34,696 nucleotides of DNA from Planctomycetaceae bacterium (GCA_002726515.1 PBTE01000057.1:1-34696); one strand, 5' to 3'; shown: positions 14,863 to 25,130, counted from the first letter of the stretch. The notes: generated by a model not told the origin, from the sequence alone. Program-made: numbers and translations.

Positions 14863-16623
14863 GTGAACACAGCTCCTTCATGCCGGACCGTTGACCTCGA
14901 CCTGCACTGCCGTGTTTCAACGGACAACTCTCGAGTAGCCTTGGTACAAAAACCATTGACTCACCTGATTCCCACGAATTGGGAATTCCATCCTGTTGAA
15001 ATTGCGTCGTTACATTTTGACGGCCTGTCGGTCACAACTTACGGCTTCACTTTTCCTGATCCTGCTTTGAATTCAGATTTGACGTCGGACTCCCCGCCAC
15101 CCGGGTGCGTTGCGACTCCTCCTGCAACGGCAAAGAACACCTCCCTCGCCTTTCGTGCTGGAGACCGGTCAACGAAGATTCGGCCTCCGCACAACATCAT
15201 CAAATTAGAAGACCGGCTGTACTATCTGCTACAGCCGCCCCTGGAAACGCTCCTAGCCAACCGTTCACTGGAATTTCCTTGTACACCCTTTGCTTATCAA
15301 CTGGAAGGTATTGGTTTTCTTTATCCGCGTCACGCGGCCATGCTGGCTGATGAAATGGGATTGGGAAAGACAATGCAAGCTATCACCACGATCCGACTGC
15401 TGGCGACCGCGGGTGAAGTACGCCAGGTGCTGATCATTTGTCCCAAACCGTTGGTGACAAATTGGCAGCGGGAATTCACCCGATGGTCTCCGGAAATCCC
15501 GCTAACCATTATCGAAGGCAACCTCAAACGACGGGAATGGCTGTGGAACACGGCCGACACATTGGTAAAACTGGTCAATTACGAAATCGTCATGCGGGAC
15601 AAACTGCTGCTTAAGAAAATGGAAAGTTCTTTCGACCTGGTGGTTTTAGACGAGGCCCAGCGCATCAAAACTCAGTCCAGTGCCACAAGTCGTGCTATCC
15701 GATCAATCAAACGGTGCCGCAGTTGGGCATTGACCGGCACACCCATTGAAAATAGTTCCGAAGACCTATGTTCGATCTTCGATTTTCTTTCACCTGGAAC
15801 ACTCCGCAGGGACTGGAAACCCGGGCGTCTACGACAAGCGACGGAGGACTACCTGTTACGCCGCACGAAACGTAAAGTTCTCAAAGAACTCCCGCCTATT
15901 CTCTATCGAGATGCGCAGCTTTCGCTGACCAGTGAACAAATGAAAACCTATCGGATGGCTGAAGACGACGGCGTGGTTCGTTTGGCTGAGCTGGGTGGAG
16001 AAGTCACCGTACAACATGTGTTCGAGCTCATCTTGCGTTTGAAACAAATCTGCAACTTCGACCCGAGCACAGACCGGAGCAGCAAATTTGAACGACTCTC
16101 GGTCGACCTGGAAGAGTTGGTCGCCAGTGGTGAAAAAGCAATCGTGTTCAGCCAGTGGGTAAAATCCTTGGACAATCTTAAACGGCGTCTATCCAGCTAT
16201 TGTCCATTGGAATACCACGGCAGGATTCCCACTCAAAGACGGGATGATGTCATTCAGAAATTCCGCGATGACCCTCGACACCAGGTGCTATTGATGAGCT
16301 ACGGAGCGGGCAGTGTAGGACTCAATCTGCAGTTCGCGAGTTACGTGTTTCTCTTCGATCGTTGGTGGAATCCGGCCGTGGAAGATCAAGCCATCAGTCG
16401 AGCTCATCGTATTGGAGCGAAAGGGCCGGTAACAGTAACTCGTTTTCTGACTCAAGGAACGGTTGAAGAACGAATTGACGAAGTGCTGCGGCAAAAGCGA
16501 GAAATTTTCGACTTGATCCTCTCCGACAGTGAAACTCCTAGAAATGCCGGGCTTTCCCAGCAGGAAATCTTTGGACTCTTTGATCTGCGGGTACCAACAA
16601 CGTCCACCCGTTGTGCCGCATGA
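14863..16623 (+). CDS. Snf2-family (SWI2/SNF2) DEAD-like ATPase
   Basis: A 586-residue DNA-translocating ATPase. Residues 1-140 are a variable N-terminal region. The helicase core starts at FAYQLEGIGFLYPRHAAML. Motif I is DEMGLGKT (163-170), motif II is DEAQ (263-266) and motif III is TGTPIEN (291-297). Motif V is GAGSVGLNLQ and motif VI is DQAISRAHRIG (about 508-518). Snf2 proteins translocate on duplex DNA and remodel bound proteins. Bacterial members such as RapA displace stalled RNA polymerase, but RapA-type extra domains are absent here. The start is GTG. The C-terminus is short, without SWIM or zinc modules. It follows the 188-residue unknown gene at 28 bases and may be co-transcribed with it. 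A role in transcription recycling, repair or defence cannot be separated from sequence alone. Confidence 0.92.
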   Translation: MNTAPSCRTVDLDLHCRVSTDNSRVALVQKPLTHLIPTNWEFHPVEIASLHFDGLSVTTYGFTFPDPALNSDLTSDSPPPGCVATPPATAKNTSLAFRAGDRSTKIRPPHNIIKLEDRLYYLLQPPLETLLANRSLEFPCTPFAYQLEGIGFLYPRHAAMLADEMGLGKTMQAITTIRLLATAGEVRQVLIICPKPLVTNWQREFTRWSPEIPLTIIEGNLKRREWLWNTADTLVKLVNYEIVMRDKLLLKKMESSFDLVVLDEAQRIKTQSSATSRAIRSIKRCRSWALTGTPIENSSEDLCSIFDFLSPGTLRRDWKPGRLRQATEDYLLRRTKRKVLKELPPILYRDAQLSLTSEQMKTYRMAEDDGVVRLAELGGEVTVQHVFELILRLKQICNFDPSTDRSSKFERLSVDLEELVASGEKAIVFSQWVKSLDNLKRRLSSYCPLEYHGRIPTQRRDDVIQKFRDDPRHQVLLMSYGAGSVGLNLQFASYVFLFDRWWNPAVEDQAISRAHRIGAKGPVTVTRFLTQGTVEERIDEVLRQKREIFDLILSDSETPRNAGLSQQEIFGLFDLRVPTTSTRCAA

Positions 16624-16817
16624 TGGACGACATGACAAAGAGAACGCCGGTCTGGCCACAAGCAGGTCCGCTACGAACAGCAAGGGTACATCCTGCCAAA
16701 TTCTGAAATTTGCCAGCTTCATTTCTCCTTTTCTTCGTAACCAGTCGTCTGACTCCCTCCATGGATGCCCCGGGAGTTCTTCGTCAACGGTGTGCGCACT
16801 GGTCCGGACCTTCTATC

Positions 16818-18659
16818 ATGACCGGTATGGAAACTTCAACTTGTGAGTTCGACGTGCTGGTCATTGGTGCCGGTCATGCTGGTACAGAGGCTGCGCTTGC
16901 CGCGGCACGTCTGGGTGCCAAAACCGGACTCCTGACTACCAATTTAGATACTGTCGGACAAATGAGTTGTAACCCGGCCATTGGAGGTGTAGCCAAAGGT
17001 CAAATCGCTCGCGAAGTCGACGCACTGGGCGGTGCCATGGGCCGGGCGATCGATGCAACTGGAATCCAGTTCCGCCTGTTAAATCGCCGCAAGGGCCCGG
17101 CCATGCACAGCCCTCGCGCCCAGGCAGACAAGCGGGCTTATCAGCAAGAGATTAAACAGATTGTCGAGAGCCAGGCAAACTTATCCCTGCGCCAGGAAGT
17201 GGTCCAGGATCTTCTTGTTCAGAGTACCGCAAACGAATCCCGGATTGCTGGAGTTCGGGTTCAAGGCGACGTGGTGTATCAAGCCCCTTGCGTCATTTTA
17301 ACGACGGGCACCTTCCTTTCCGCCCTCATGCACACTGGTAATTCAAAAACCGCTGGCGGCCGAGCGGGCGAAGGGACCACTTCGGGAATCAGCGGAGCTC
17401 TTCGCCGCCTGGGCTTTGAAATCGAACGCTTCAAGACGGGGACCCCGCCGAGGATCAATGGCAGAACGATCGACTTTGACCGAACTGAAATCCAACCAGG
17501 AGACGATCAACCTCAACCTTTTTCATTCATGACAAAGCGTCTTGATGTCGATCAACTCCCCTGTTGGATCACCCACACCAATCCGGAGGTGCATGAACTG
17601 ATTCGTGCCAATTTGCGGCGCGCTCCGATGTACAGCGGTCAAATTCAAACAAGTGGACCGCGTTATTGCCCTTCGATCGAAGACAAAGTCGTGCGTTTCG
17701 CTGACAAGTCTCAGCACCAACTTTTCCTGGAACCGGAAGGGCGGCATACACTGGAATTTTACGTCAATGGTGTTTCCACAAGTTTGCCCCGAGATGTTCA
17801 GGATGCCATGTTTCGAAAAATTTCCGGACTGGAAAACGCGCAAATCATGCGCTACGGCTATGCCGTGGAGTACGATTTTTGTTCGCCTCAACAACTTTGG
17901 CCTTCACTGGAGACCAAGGCCGTTTCCGGGCTCTACTTTGCCGGACAGATCAATGGAACCACCGGGTACGAAGAGGCTGCAGCGCAAGGACTGATGGCAG
18001 GCATCAATGCGGCCCTCCAATTGCAGGGCAAGGAACCACTCGTGCTCAACCGGCAACAAGCCTACATCGGTGTACTCATCGACGATCTGGTGACACGAGG
18101 CGTAGATGAGCCTTATCGCATGTTCACCAGTCGCGCTGAGTACCGGCTTTCTTTGCGTCAAGACAACGCCGACAGAAGGCTCACACCGGTCGGACACCAA
18201 CTTGGCCTGATCGAACCGGCACGTTGGCAGCTTTTGGAAAAGAAAGAAGAACAAATCGCCCTCGCCCTGCAACTTTTGAGAAACCATCGATATGAAGGGG
18301 TGAGCCTGGAAAAGTATCTCCGCCGCCCGGAGGTCAACTGGCCTGATTTACAAGCGGTCTGTCCTCCGCTCGACGACATTGGCCCACTGGAGTCAGAACA
18401 GGTTGTCTACGATATCAAATATGAAGGTTACATTTCGCGTCAACATGTTGAGATAGAACGCCAGAAGCGACTCGCCGAACAACAAATCCCGACGGGATTT
18501 AATTTTTCCACCCTGCAAAATCTACGGGCCGAGGCCCGCGAAAAATTTTCTCGCGTCCGCCCTTTGAGCCTTGCCCAGGCCAGTCGCATTAGTGGAATTA
18601 CTCCTGCCGACGTGGCTGTGCTGATGTTTTACCTGCAGAACCCGGCAAAGCGGGCTTGA
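16818..18659 (+). CDS. mnmG: tRNA uridine-5-carboxymethylaminomethyl(34) synthesis enzyme MnmG
   Basis: About 613 residues, close to the usual 620-630. MnmG is the FAD-dependent half of the MnmE-MnmG complex, which installs the cmnm5 group on U34 of tRNAs in the cytoplasm. The N-terminus has the FAD loop [29 protein letters not shown] follows, and [15 protein letters not shown] is the GidA signature. [17 protein letters not shown] matches the second family signature. An upstream ATG (16710) would add 36 residues that do not look like MnmG; ATG 16818 or 16827 gives the expected start. The C-terminal helical domain that binds MnmE is present ([18 protein letters not shown]). It stands after the Snf2 gene, with a 194-base gap; mnmE is not in the window. 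Confidence 0.97.
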   Translation: MTGMETSTCEFDVLVIGAGHAGTEAALAAARLGAKTGLLTTNLDTVGQMSCNPAIGGVAKGQIAREVDALGGAMGRAIDATGIQFRLLNRRKGPAMHSPRAQADKRAYQQEIKQIVESQANLSLRQEVVQDLLVQSTANESRIAGVRVQGDVVYQAPCVILTTGTFLSALMHTGNSKTAGGRAGEGTTSGISGALRRLGFEIERFKTGTPPRINGRTIDFDRTEIQPGDDQPQPFSFMTKRLDVDQLPCWITHTNPEVHELIRANLRRAPMYSGQIQTSGPRYCPSIEDKVVRFADKSQHQLFLEPEGRHTLEFYVNGVSTSLPRDVQDAMFRKISGLENAQIMRYGYAVEYDFCSPQQLWPSLETKAVSGLYFAGQINGTTGYEEAAAQGLMAGINAALQLQGKEPLVLNRQQAYIGVLIDDLVTRGVDEPYRMFTSRAEYRLSLRQDNADRRLTPVGHQLGLIEPARWQLLEKKEEQIALALQLLRNHRYEGVSLEKYLRRPEVNWPDLQAVCPPLDDIGPLESEQVVYDIKYEGYISRQHVEIERQKRLAEQQIPTGFNFSTLQNLRAEAREKFSRVRPLSLAQASRISGITPADVAVLMFYLQNPAKRA

Positions 18660-19175
18660 ACTGACGGCCTCATCCAAGAGAACAGGGCAATCAACAAGTT
18701 GGCCAGCAACGAAACCACACAGACTGGGAGCGATTGCTTCGTCCAACCGTGAAAGCCAACCAATTCGGGCCGACCCAATGTGGTGTTTCGTTCTCTCCCC
18801 CGGGAGTAGGTGCACTTGTCCGTCGGTCTGCGGGCAGAACAACAAAAAACCGAGCTGGCGTGGGAAGCATTCAACACAAGACCCAGCGAAAAATCGCTGA
18901 ACTCGCACCGTAACAGCTCTTCCCAGTCCACCCAGCCTGCAATCGCGCGCACCGGGCGCCGCGAAACAGGTCCTGACGGAAGGGCGCGGTAGCTTGACAG
19001 CTGCCGACAGGCTCACTGGACGTCCGGCCCAACGAGAAAAGCTGACTGGTTCTCAGATTTTTCCGAATGACTGTACAAACGCTATTGCATGTGTACACAC
19101 GTATATTATGATGATCGAGGGGTTACTCAGAGTTTCGCTGGTTGCAAAAACAATTTCGGAAGGATCGAAAAAGGC
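18660..19175 (+). other. intergenic region upstream of lexA
   Basis: 516 bases between mnmG and the lexA start hold no gene I can support. A 6-bp hairpin CAGCGA-AAAA-TCGCTG lies at 18884-18899 and may help end mnmG transcription, although no T-tract follows. A TTGACA hexamer is at 18994-18999 without a matching -10 box. The lexA operator candidate at 19072-19099 and an AT-rich TATATTAT stretch (19102-19109) probably form the promoter region of lexA. Confidence 0.45.
19072..19099. promoter_or_regulatory. candidate LexA operator at the lexA promoter
   Basis: The palindrome TGTGTACACA (19090-19099) lies about 76 bases before the lexA ATG, directly upstream of TATATTAT (19102-19109). A related half TGTACA occurs 18 bases upstream (19072-19077). 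LexA commonly represses its own gene, so a palindrome overlapping its promoter is a reasonable operator candidate. The planctomycete LexA box is not something I can confirm, and the pattern differs from the Escherichia coli box CTG-N10-CAG. Confidence 0.4.
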
Positions 19176-19775
19176 ATGTCTATCTACAGCCAACTCACCA
19201 AGCGACAAAAGGAAGTTTACATTTTTATCCGGGACAAAATTCAGAACCGCGGCTATGGTCCCACCGTGCGTGAGATTGGTGAGAAATTCAAGATAAGTTC
19301 TCCTAACGGTGTCATGTGCCACTTGAAAGCACTGGAAAAAAAAGGCCTGATTACCCGTGAACCCAACATGTCTCGGGCCATCCAATTGGCAGTTGAACCG
19401 GCTCAAGACAAAGGTCTTCACCTGGTGGGGCAAGTTGCAGCCGGCGTGATGCATGAAGCGATCGAACAAAATGAACGGGTTGATTTCGGGGAGATGTTTT
19501 CCAAGAAAAACATGTTTGTACTCCGCGTTAACGGCGACTCGATGATCGAGGCACACATTGACGATGGAGATTACGTCATCATCAAACGCCAGCGGACAGC
19601 TAACTCCGGGGAAATGGTCGTCGCGGAAACGGACAATGGGGAAGCGACCCTGAAATACTGGCATCCGGAAAAGAACAGGGTCCGACTCCAGCCGGCCAAC
19701 CGTTCGATGTCTCCCATCTACTCACGAAACGCACGCGTCACCGGTGTGGTCGTGGGCGTTGTCCGCAAAGTGTGA
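19176..19775 (+). CDS. lexA: SOS repressor LexA
   Basis: A 199-residue dimeric transcription repressor of the DNA-damage response that cleaves itself when stimulated by RecA filaments. The N-terminal winged helix-turn-helix (LTKRQKEVYIFIRDKIQNRG through ISSPNGVMCHLKALEKKG) is followed by the autocleavage site Ala89-Gly90 in GQVAAGVMHEA. The S24 peptidase dyad is Ser122 in NGDSMIEAHIDDGD and Lys160 in EATLKYW, with the same 38-residue separation class as in E. coli LexA. The frame extends 29 codons further upstream, but ATG 19176 follows GGAAGGATC and gives the conserved N-terminus. It is convergent with the TPR gene, leaving only five bases between stops. Self-repression through the palindrome at 19090-19099 is likely but unproven. 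Confidence 0.96.
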   Translation: MSIYSQLTKRQKEVYIFIRDKIQNRGYGPTVREIGEKFKISSPNGVMCHLKALEKKGLITREPNMSRAIQLAVEPAQDKGLHLVGQVAAGVMHEAIEQNERVDFGEMFSKKNMFVLRVNGDSMIEAHIDDGDYVIIKRQRTANSGEMVVAETDNGEATLKYWHPEKNRVRLQPANRSMSPIYSRNARVTGVVVGVVRKV

Positions 19776-19780
19776 GCAGT

Positions 19781-21619
19781 TCAATTCGCCTCGCTCAATG
19801 CCTCGCGGACATTGTTCAGCTGGGAGCGAACTTTGGGACTCGGTTTCAATCGCATGCTTTCTGCCAAATGATGTTCTGCCTGGGTGAACTTCTTTTGTTC
19901 AGCGTACAGACTGCCAAGTTTAACATGTGCGTTGGTAAAGTCGGGATTGATACGTAATGCCTGCTTGTAGTGTTCTTCCGCTTGCGGAATTTGGTTTCGC
20001 CCTTCATGCGTGATGGCTAAGTTGTGGTGTGCCTGAGAATGCTGCGGTTTCAATCGAAGAACTCCTTCAAATGCCCGGGCCGCCTGATCCCAGTTTTGAC
20101 TCTTGACGAGTACAACACCTAAATTAAACCGGGCCTCGACCGATTCTGGATTCAATTCCAGCGCGTCCCTGTAGGCGGAAATGGCTTTATCCCTTTTGTC
20201 TTGCATAAGAAAAACATGCCCCAGTTTCATGTGTGCCAGCGCCCAGTTAGGCCTGAGCGAGGCCGCCCGGTGGCAACTGGTTAGGGCTTTCTCGGCTTGT
20301 TGACGGTCGATCAGCATGCCACAAAATACTATTTGGGCATCAGCGTTGTACGGAAAGGCCTCGGCAACTTTCGCGGCAACTTTCGCTGATCGATCAACAT
20401 TGTCAGCCTCGGGGGCGTTGTGTTCGAGTACACCTAAAATCGCGGCAGGCACGAAAAGCAGCAGCCAAAGTGACGAGTGACGTAATGCTGGCGAGAGAAC
20501 TTGTCGAGTTTCCGGTACTTCCTGCGAATGAAGCTCTCCTTCAGATTCACTGACCCCCAGTGATCGTCGCATTGAGGTCTCACGAACTTTCCAGATGAAA
20601 CCGTCCAGGTAGTAATGGTAGGTGGCAGAGGTGGCAATCAACACGGCAAAGACCTGCATCAGAAAGCCATCGCTATCGCTCAATTGTTTTCCGATCGCCA
20701 TGGAACCGAAAGCCAAACACACGGCAATGTACAACACGACCAGTAAGAGCCGGGGTCGAAATAGAAACTGGATAAAACTACCCGCATCCGAACCGTTTTC
20801 TGCGCGTTTGCGATTGACGAACCAAACGATCGCCAGGTACTGGATGTCATGACATGCCTCGAAGAGGATATATCCCAATAACGGTGTTTCCACGACGGCC
20901 ATGGCGTACCCGAGATACGGTAATGTAATGGAAAAGAAGATGATCTTGAGCGGATTAATGGATTGGCCTTGTCGCAACAAGCGAATGAGGTGAATGACGT
21001 AGGCTGCAGAGACGGCCAAAGCCATCGCCAACCAAATGTGGCGAGCGTAATGAAACAGCTGCGCAGGCAAGAAAGGACCACCACTTGTGTAATAACTGCT
21101 CAAATAACTGGTGCTGCTGTAGGAGAAGATTGAAAACCAGTAGAACCACAGGATGCACATGGCATGGTCAAAGCGAGCGGTTGTTTTTGAAAACGACTTG
21201 GCCTTGGCATCATAGATGCGACCAAATCCGTACACCTGCATCATCCAATGCCAGCTTCCCCACAAAAGCATCAGGAACATAAACGCATGCAAGTTGAGGT
21301 AAGTAAACGTCGCACACAAAGACATCAACAGGATCGGCGCCACAATCAACCGCAGGCGGTACCGCCGAAACAAAGCAGGATCCCCGTAAGCGCGTAGCAT
21401 GCCTGGCAGGTAATGTCCCGCCGACAACACAAGCCCGAACCCGATCAATAACCCCTGACCCTGGTAGTGCCCGGTCGCTGCAAAGACGAGCATCACAACA
21501 AACGGCGTCAACAGAATCAATATCCCATCCTTGAGAGGGCTGAAGATCCAATAGTTCGCCGGAATGAAACTTCGCCTATCACCCTGCATCACAGGATTGG
21601 GTAGCCTAGCGGTGCTCAC
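19781..21619 (-). CDS. polytopic membrane protein with His motifs fused to five TPRs
   Basis: A 612-residue protein in two parts. Residues about 25-410 contain around ten hydrophobic segments with notable histidines near membrane boundaries: SAGHYLPG (His69), GSWHWMMQVYGFGR (His124), EACHDIQY (His257) and TYHYYLDGFIWK (His335). Residues about 425-610 are one weak and four clear tetratricopeptide repeats, for example AHMKLGHVFL, ARFNLGVVLV, AHHNLAITHE and AHVKLGSLYA, probably a protein-binding arm. The function is unknown to me. The spread of histidines in a membrane domain recalls metal-dependent membrane enzymes, but no established motif of desaturases or hydroxylases is seen. It converges on lexA with five bases between stops. 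No operon partner is adjacent upstream within 300 bases. Confidence 0.88.
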   Translation of the reverse strand: MSTARLPNPVMQGDRRSFIPANYWIFSPLKDGILILLTPFVVMLVFAATGHYQGQGLLIGFGLVLSAGHYLPGMLRAYGDPALFRRYRLRLIVAPILLMSLCATFTYLNLHAFMFLMLLWGSWHWMMQVYGFGRIYDAKAKSFSKTTARFDHAMCILWFYWFSIFSYSSTSYLSSYYTSGGPFLPAQLFHYARHIWLAMALAVSAAYVIHLIRLLRQGQSINPLKIIFFSITLPYLGYAMAVVETPLLGYILFEACHDIQYLAIVWFVNRKRAENGSDAGSFIQFLFRPRLLLVVLYIAVCLAFGSMAIGKQLSDSDGFLMQVFAVLIATSATYHYYLDGFIWKVRETSMRRSLGVSESEGELHSQEVPETRQVLSPALRHSSLWLLLFVPAAILGVLEHNAPEADNVDRSAKVAAKVAEAFPYNADAQIVFCGMLIDRQQAEKALTSCHRAASLRPNWALAHMKLGHVFLMQDKRDKAISAYRDALELNPESVEARFNLGVVLVKSQNWDQAARAFEGVLRLKPQHSQAHHNLAITHEGRNQIPQAEEHYKQALRINPDFTNAHVKLGSLYAEQKKFTQAEHHLAESMRLKPSPKVRSQLNNVREALSEAN

Positions 21620-21933
21620 ACTAATTGGTCCTGAAATCGAGCCGCCCGAATAATGTTAGCTCGTAAGGCAGCCAGGGATTTGATGGAAACGTGGCCAGCC
21701 AACGCCGAAACGTGCAGAGATTCGTGACCACCGAACCGGATGAATGACAACACGAGGGGCCTTTCTATACTATTGTGACACAAACAATCATGAACACAAG
21801 TCTAGGCCGGAAAACACTTTCGTTACCCCGGGCGATCATAAGATTTTTCCGAAACCAGGTAATACCGAGTCGGGAAATCTTTCTGAAAACAAAGAAAGCA
21901 TCGCTAGAAAACTGGTCGAGAAGATGGCACCAG
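21620..21933. other. intergenic region with imperfect hairpin downstream of the response regulator gene
   Basis: 314 bases between the response-regulator stop and the TPR gene start, both on the minus strand. AGATTTTTCCGA (21841-21852) and TCGGGAAATCT (21870-21880) form an imperfect stem with one bulge and one wobble pair. It could end transcription of the two-component operon, though there is no T-tract. The remainder should hold the TPR gene's promoter, but I could not identify one. An 83-codon plus-strand frame here (21744-21995) has no coding character. Confidence 0.35.
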
Positions 21934-23289
21934 CTACGCGGATTTTTCCAATGAATTGGATTGGCTCAATTTGTTGTACAAAGTCTTCAAGCTGACGCCC
22001 AGCTCCTCGGCTGCCTTGGGTTTATTTCCTTGATGTCGTTCCAATGCTTCGTGAACCGCCTGCATCTCGATTTCGCGAAGCGTCAAAGGACCGATACGTT
22101 TTAACACTTTCAGACCCTTACCATGACCGGAAAACCGCTCGGGTAAATGCTCGATTTTAATCGGCAACTGGTCACACAAAATGGTGGCGTGTTCAATCAC
22201 ATTGGCCAGTTCGCGCACGTTGCCGGGCCAATCGTGCGATTGTAATGCTCTGATTGCCTTGTCGCTGAACAACATGTCATCCGGCCGGGTTCTTGGATGG
22301 AAACGCATGAGCAGGTGACGAGCTAAACTGGGTATGTCCTGAATTCGATCGCGCAGTGCGGGCAGCGCAATCTCAAACGTATTAATACGAAACATCAGGT
22401 CCTCACGAAACTCTTGGGCAATAACCATACTGTCGAGATCCCGGTGAGTAGCACACACCACCCGCACATTTACCTGGTAGAATTCATTGTCACCCACTCG
22501 GCGAATCTCGCCACTCTCCAGTGCACGTAATAGCTTGGCTTGGATTGCTTTCGGTAATTCGCCGATTTCGTCCAGGAACAATGTTCCGCCGTCGGCCACT
22601 TCGAACAATCCCAGCCGATGTTCTTCGGCGCCGGTAAACGCACCTTTACGGTGTCCGAACAGTTCGCTCTCAATCAGGTTTTCAGGCAAAGCACCACAAT
22701 TAATGGCCACAAAAGGTTTTTCGGCACGCAAACTTTGATCGTGAACCGCCCGCGCGACAAGCTCTTTACCCGTTCCCGTTTCGCCACAAATCAACACCGC
22801 CGAATTCGTGGGAGCGACCTTGGCTGCGCGTTCACAAACCCGTTGCATCTGTTCGCTGTTACCCACAAGTTGGCATTCGCCTTCGATGCGTTTCAATTGC
22901 CGCTTCAGCGCGCGATATTTATTCGTCAATTCGCGACGTTCTGCGATACGGTTCAAGAGCGTTTGAAGTTCGACCAACTTGCATGGTTTCGTCAAATAAT
23001 CGCAGGCACCGTGACGGATCGCGGAGACGGCAGTCTCGAGTGAAGATTTTCCGGTAAGAACAACAGCTTCTGTATCCGGTGAGAGCTCTTTAGCCCGGGC
23101 GATGACTTGAATGCCACTCATGCCGGGCATGTCAAGGTCCACCATCACGCAGTCATAGGTATTGCGTTCCAACGCTGCAGCAGCCGTGGTACCGTCGGGA
23201 CAGACCGTAACCTCGTGCCCCATCCGGGGCAGTTCGACGCCCATGAAGGTCTGAAGTGATGGCTCGTCATCCGCAAACAGGATTTTCAA
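21934..23289 (-). CDS. NtrC-family sigma-54-dependent response regulator
   Basis: A 451-residue cytosolic transcription activator. The receiver domain (1-120) has acidic Asp7 and Asp8, the phospho-acceptor Asp51 in [11 protein letters not shown], Thr79 and Lys101 in LTKP. The AAA+ domain has Walker A GETGTGKE (169-176), the sigma-54 contact loop GAFTGA (216-221) and Walker B LFLDEIGE (237-244). The Fis-type helix-turn-helix is near the end ([17 protein letters not shown]). On phosphorylation it should oligomerise and open sigma-54 promoters. It starts four bases after the stop of the sensor kinase gene, so the pair is co-translated and almost surely cognate. Targets are unknown; no clear TGGCAC-N5-TTGC promoter was noticed in the window. 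Confidence 0.96.
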   Translation of the reverse strand: MKILFADDEPSLQTFMGVELPRMGHEVTVCPDGTTAAAALERNTYDCVMVDLDMPGMSGIQVIARAKELSPDTEAVVLTGKSSLETAVSAIRHGACDYLTKPCKLVELQTLLNRIAERRELTNKYRALKRQLKRIEGECQLVGNSEQMQRVCERAAKVAPTNSAVLICGETGTGKELVARAVHDQSLRAEKPFVAINCGALPENLIESELFGHRKGAFTGAEEHRLGLFEVADGGTLFLDEIGELPKAIQAKLLRALESGEIRRVGDNEFYQVNVRVVCATHRDLDSMVIAQEFREDLMFRINTFEIALPALRDRIQDIPSLARHLLMRFHPRTRPDDMLFSDKAIRALQSHDWPGNVRELANVIEHATILCDQLPIKIEHLPERFSGHGKGLKVLKRIGPLTLREIEMQAVHEALERHQGNKPKAAEELGVSLKTLYNKLSQSNSLEKSA

Positions 23290-23293
23290 TCGA

Positions 23294-24934
23294 CTAGGCG
23301 GTTTGGTATTGATGCTTGAGATCCTCCTTCATCTTGTCTGGCCTGCGAGGCAAACGGACACAAAACTGAGATCCTTTTTGTGGTCCATCGCTCGCTGGTT
23401 CAATGTGACCCTGATGTTCGTTCACAATCCGAAAACTAATAGAAAGCCCCAGGCCTGTACCCTTCCCATCGCGACGTTTCGTAAAAAACGGGTCGAACAA
23501 ATGCTGCAATACTTCGTCGCTCATCCCGCAACCGTCATCCGTTACAATCAGCAAAGCATGTTCTTCGGTCTGCGTGACCTGAACTTCCACCTTGCCTTCA
23601 CTTTCAATGCTTTCCAGTCCGTTCGTAATAAGATTCAAGACCACTTGTTTGAATTCCTGAGCGTTCACCGGAGCAATCACCGGCTCCTCTGCCTGAAACT
23701 CGATGGTCTTCTGTTTGTATTTCCCTACGTGACCTACCATGTCGATCACGCCTCGCACAAGTTCCCGCAGATCCGTATCGTGTTTTTGTGAATCACTTTT
23801 CCGCGAAAAGTCCAATAATTTTTCCGTAATCTCTTTACAACGAAACGCTTCGTCTTGAATCATACGCAAATAATTACGTGTGACGGAAATTTCCTGGTTA
23901 TGCTCTGCATCAGGCTTTCCATCATCCTGCTGCATGATGTCGTGCAGCCTCATTTCCAACGCTTCCGCGCAGAGAGCAATGGAAGCCAGCGGGTTGTTGA
24001 TTTCGTGGGCCACTCCTGCCGCTAGAAAGCCAACACTTGCCAATTGCTCGCTCCGCAACACCTGTTTGGTGCGTAGTTGAACTTCCCGGTCAAGGCCTGT
24101 ACGTATTTTCTGGAAATTCTCCGTCATGTCGTTCAACGCCGCGGACAACTTCGACATTTCGTCATGCGTATCCAGCACAATCCGATAGTCGAAATTTCCC
24201 TGGGCAATATGTTCAGACCCGTCAATCAGGATCTGCAGAGGTCTGAAAATCCAAGCATAGAAGAGACAGACAAACACACACAACAGCACAACCGCGGCAA
24301 TAAGTGACGCCCAGGTCAGTACCATCCAGGTGTGGTATCGGCTACGGACATCCTGTGCAAAAGTCATCATGCGATGATGCAGAAAACCCGGCAACTCGAC
24401 TCCCAACTCACTGAGTCGATCCGATTCGGCGTTTAAGTCATCAACAATGACAGTTTCCAGCATGAAATCCTGCTGTTTATGGAGAGTTTCAATACGGCGT
24501 AGGGAACGTTCCATTTCCCTAACGGTTGCCCACTCATCCCGGTTATCCGCGATGCTTTGATCCATCTCTGCATTGATTTTTAATTGTGCACGATAATTGT
24601 CCAATGCTTCCTGAACCGCCACAAATTTCAGACGGAAGTCGTCGTAAAGAAACGGGTTAGATTCTCGCCCGTTCAGTTGCTCCACCAAGGCATTCGTTTC
24701 CAGCAAGTACTCGTTGGCCTGACGAATTCGGCTAGTCGTCACACGAAGGTCGTTGATGCGCTGCGCCAGGAATGATGCCAAAGGCAACTCTCGCACGCGA
24801 TGCCGCACACTGCGTGCCAGTCCACGGTAGGCGTAGACTCCGTGGAAGGCTTTGAAGGCCATGGTTCCAACGATGACCAACAACAACATGAAGCCCACCA
24901 GCAATTTCTTCTTGATAGGCCAATGGGACAGCAT
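23294..24934 (-). CDS. membrane sensor histidine kinase (HAMP-HisKA-HATPase, NtrB/AtoS-like)
   Basis: A 546-residue inner-membrane kinase. A first membrane segment (about 11-30) is followed by a 170-residue, strongly helical periplasmic domain resembling four-helix-bundle sensors. A second segment lies at about 205-228, then HAMP (about 230-285). The dimerisation domain has the phosphorylated histidine in AAGVAHEINNPLASI (His310). N, G1 and G2 boxes are NLITNGLES, VTDDGCGM and GKGTGLGLSI. The start at ATG 24934 follows AGGAG at seven bases; the longer in-frame start 24973 is less likely. It phosphorylates the adjacent NtrC-type regulator, four bases downstream. The helical input domain gives no direct clue to the signal, although the neighbouring envelope genes make an envelope cue possible. 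Confidence 0.95.
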   Translation of the reverse strand: MLSHWPIKKKLLVGFMLLLVIVGTMAFKAFHGVYAYRGLARSVRHRVRELPLASFLAQRINDLRVTTSRIRQANEYLLETNALVEQLNGRESNPFLYDDFRLKFVAVQEALDNYRAQLKINAEMDQSIADNRDEWATVREMERSLRRIETLHKQQDFMLETVIVDDLNAESDRLSELGVELPGFLHHRMMTFAQDVRSRYHTWMVLTWASLIAAVVLLCVFVCLFYAWIFRPLQILIDGSEHIAQGNFDYRIVLDTHDEMSKLSAALNDMTENFQKIRTGLDREVQLRTKQVLRSEQLASVGFLAAGVAHEINNPLASIALCAEALEMRLHDIMQQDDGKPDAEHNQEISVTRNYLRMIQDEAFRCKEITEKLLDFSRKSDSQKHDTDLRELVRGVIDMVGHVGKYKQKTIEFQAEEPVIAPVNAQEFKQVVLNLITNGLESIESEGKVEVQVTQTEEHALLIVTDDGCGMSDEVLQHLFDPFFTKRRDGKGTGLGLSISFRIVNEHQGHIEPASDGPQKGSQFCVRLPRRPDKMKEDLKHQYQTA

Positions 24935-25130
24935 CGAAGATCTCCTGAAACGGTCACAAGAACTTGATCCCAAGTGCCAACGCTAGAGTCGAGAGGAGAC
25001 AGACTGGGAAAAGAGGCAAAAGTGTAACAGCCCGTTCGAAATGAAGGCAAGGTGGAATTAAAGTCTCCACCGCTGTTTGACTCTGTAACGATTTGCCCCC
25101 GCTAGCAGTCCACGACACCAACCCGCTCGG

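Noticed and set aside
18522..19016. 164-codon minus-strand frame after mnmG
   Set aside because: It overlaps the 3' end of mnmG, is rich in Cys, Arg and Ser and shows no domain, so it looks like a shadow frame.
21744..21995. 83-codon plus-strand frame between the TPR and response-regulator genes
   Set aside because: It overlaps the end of the response-regulator gene, lacks a ribosome site and has no coding character.
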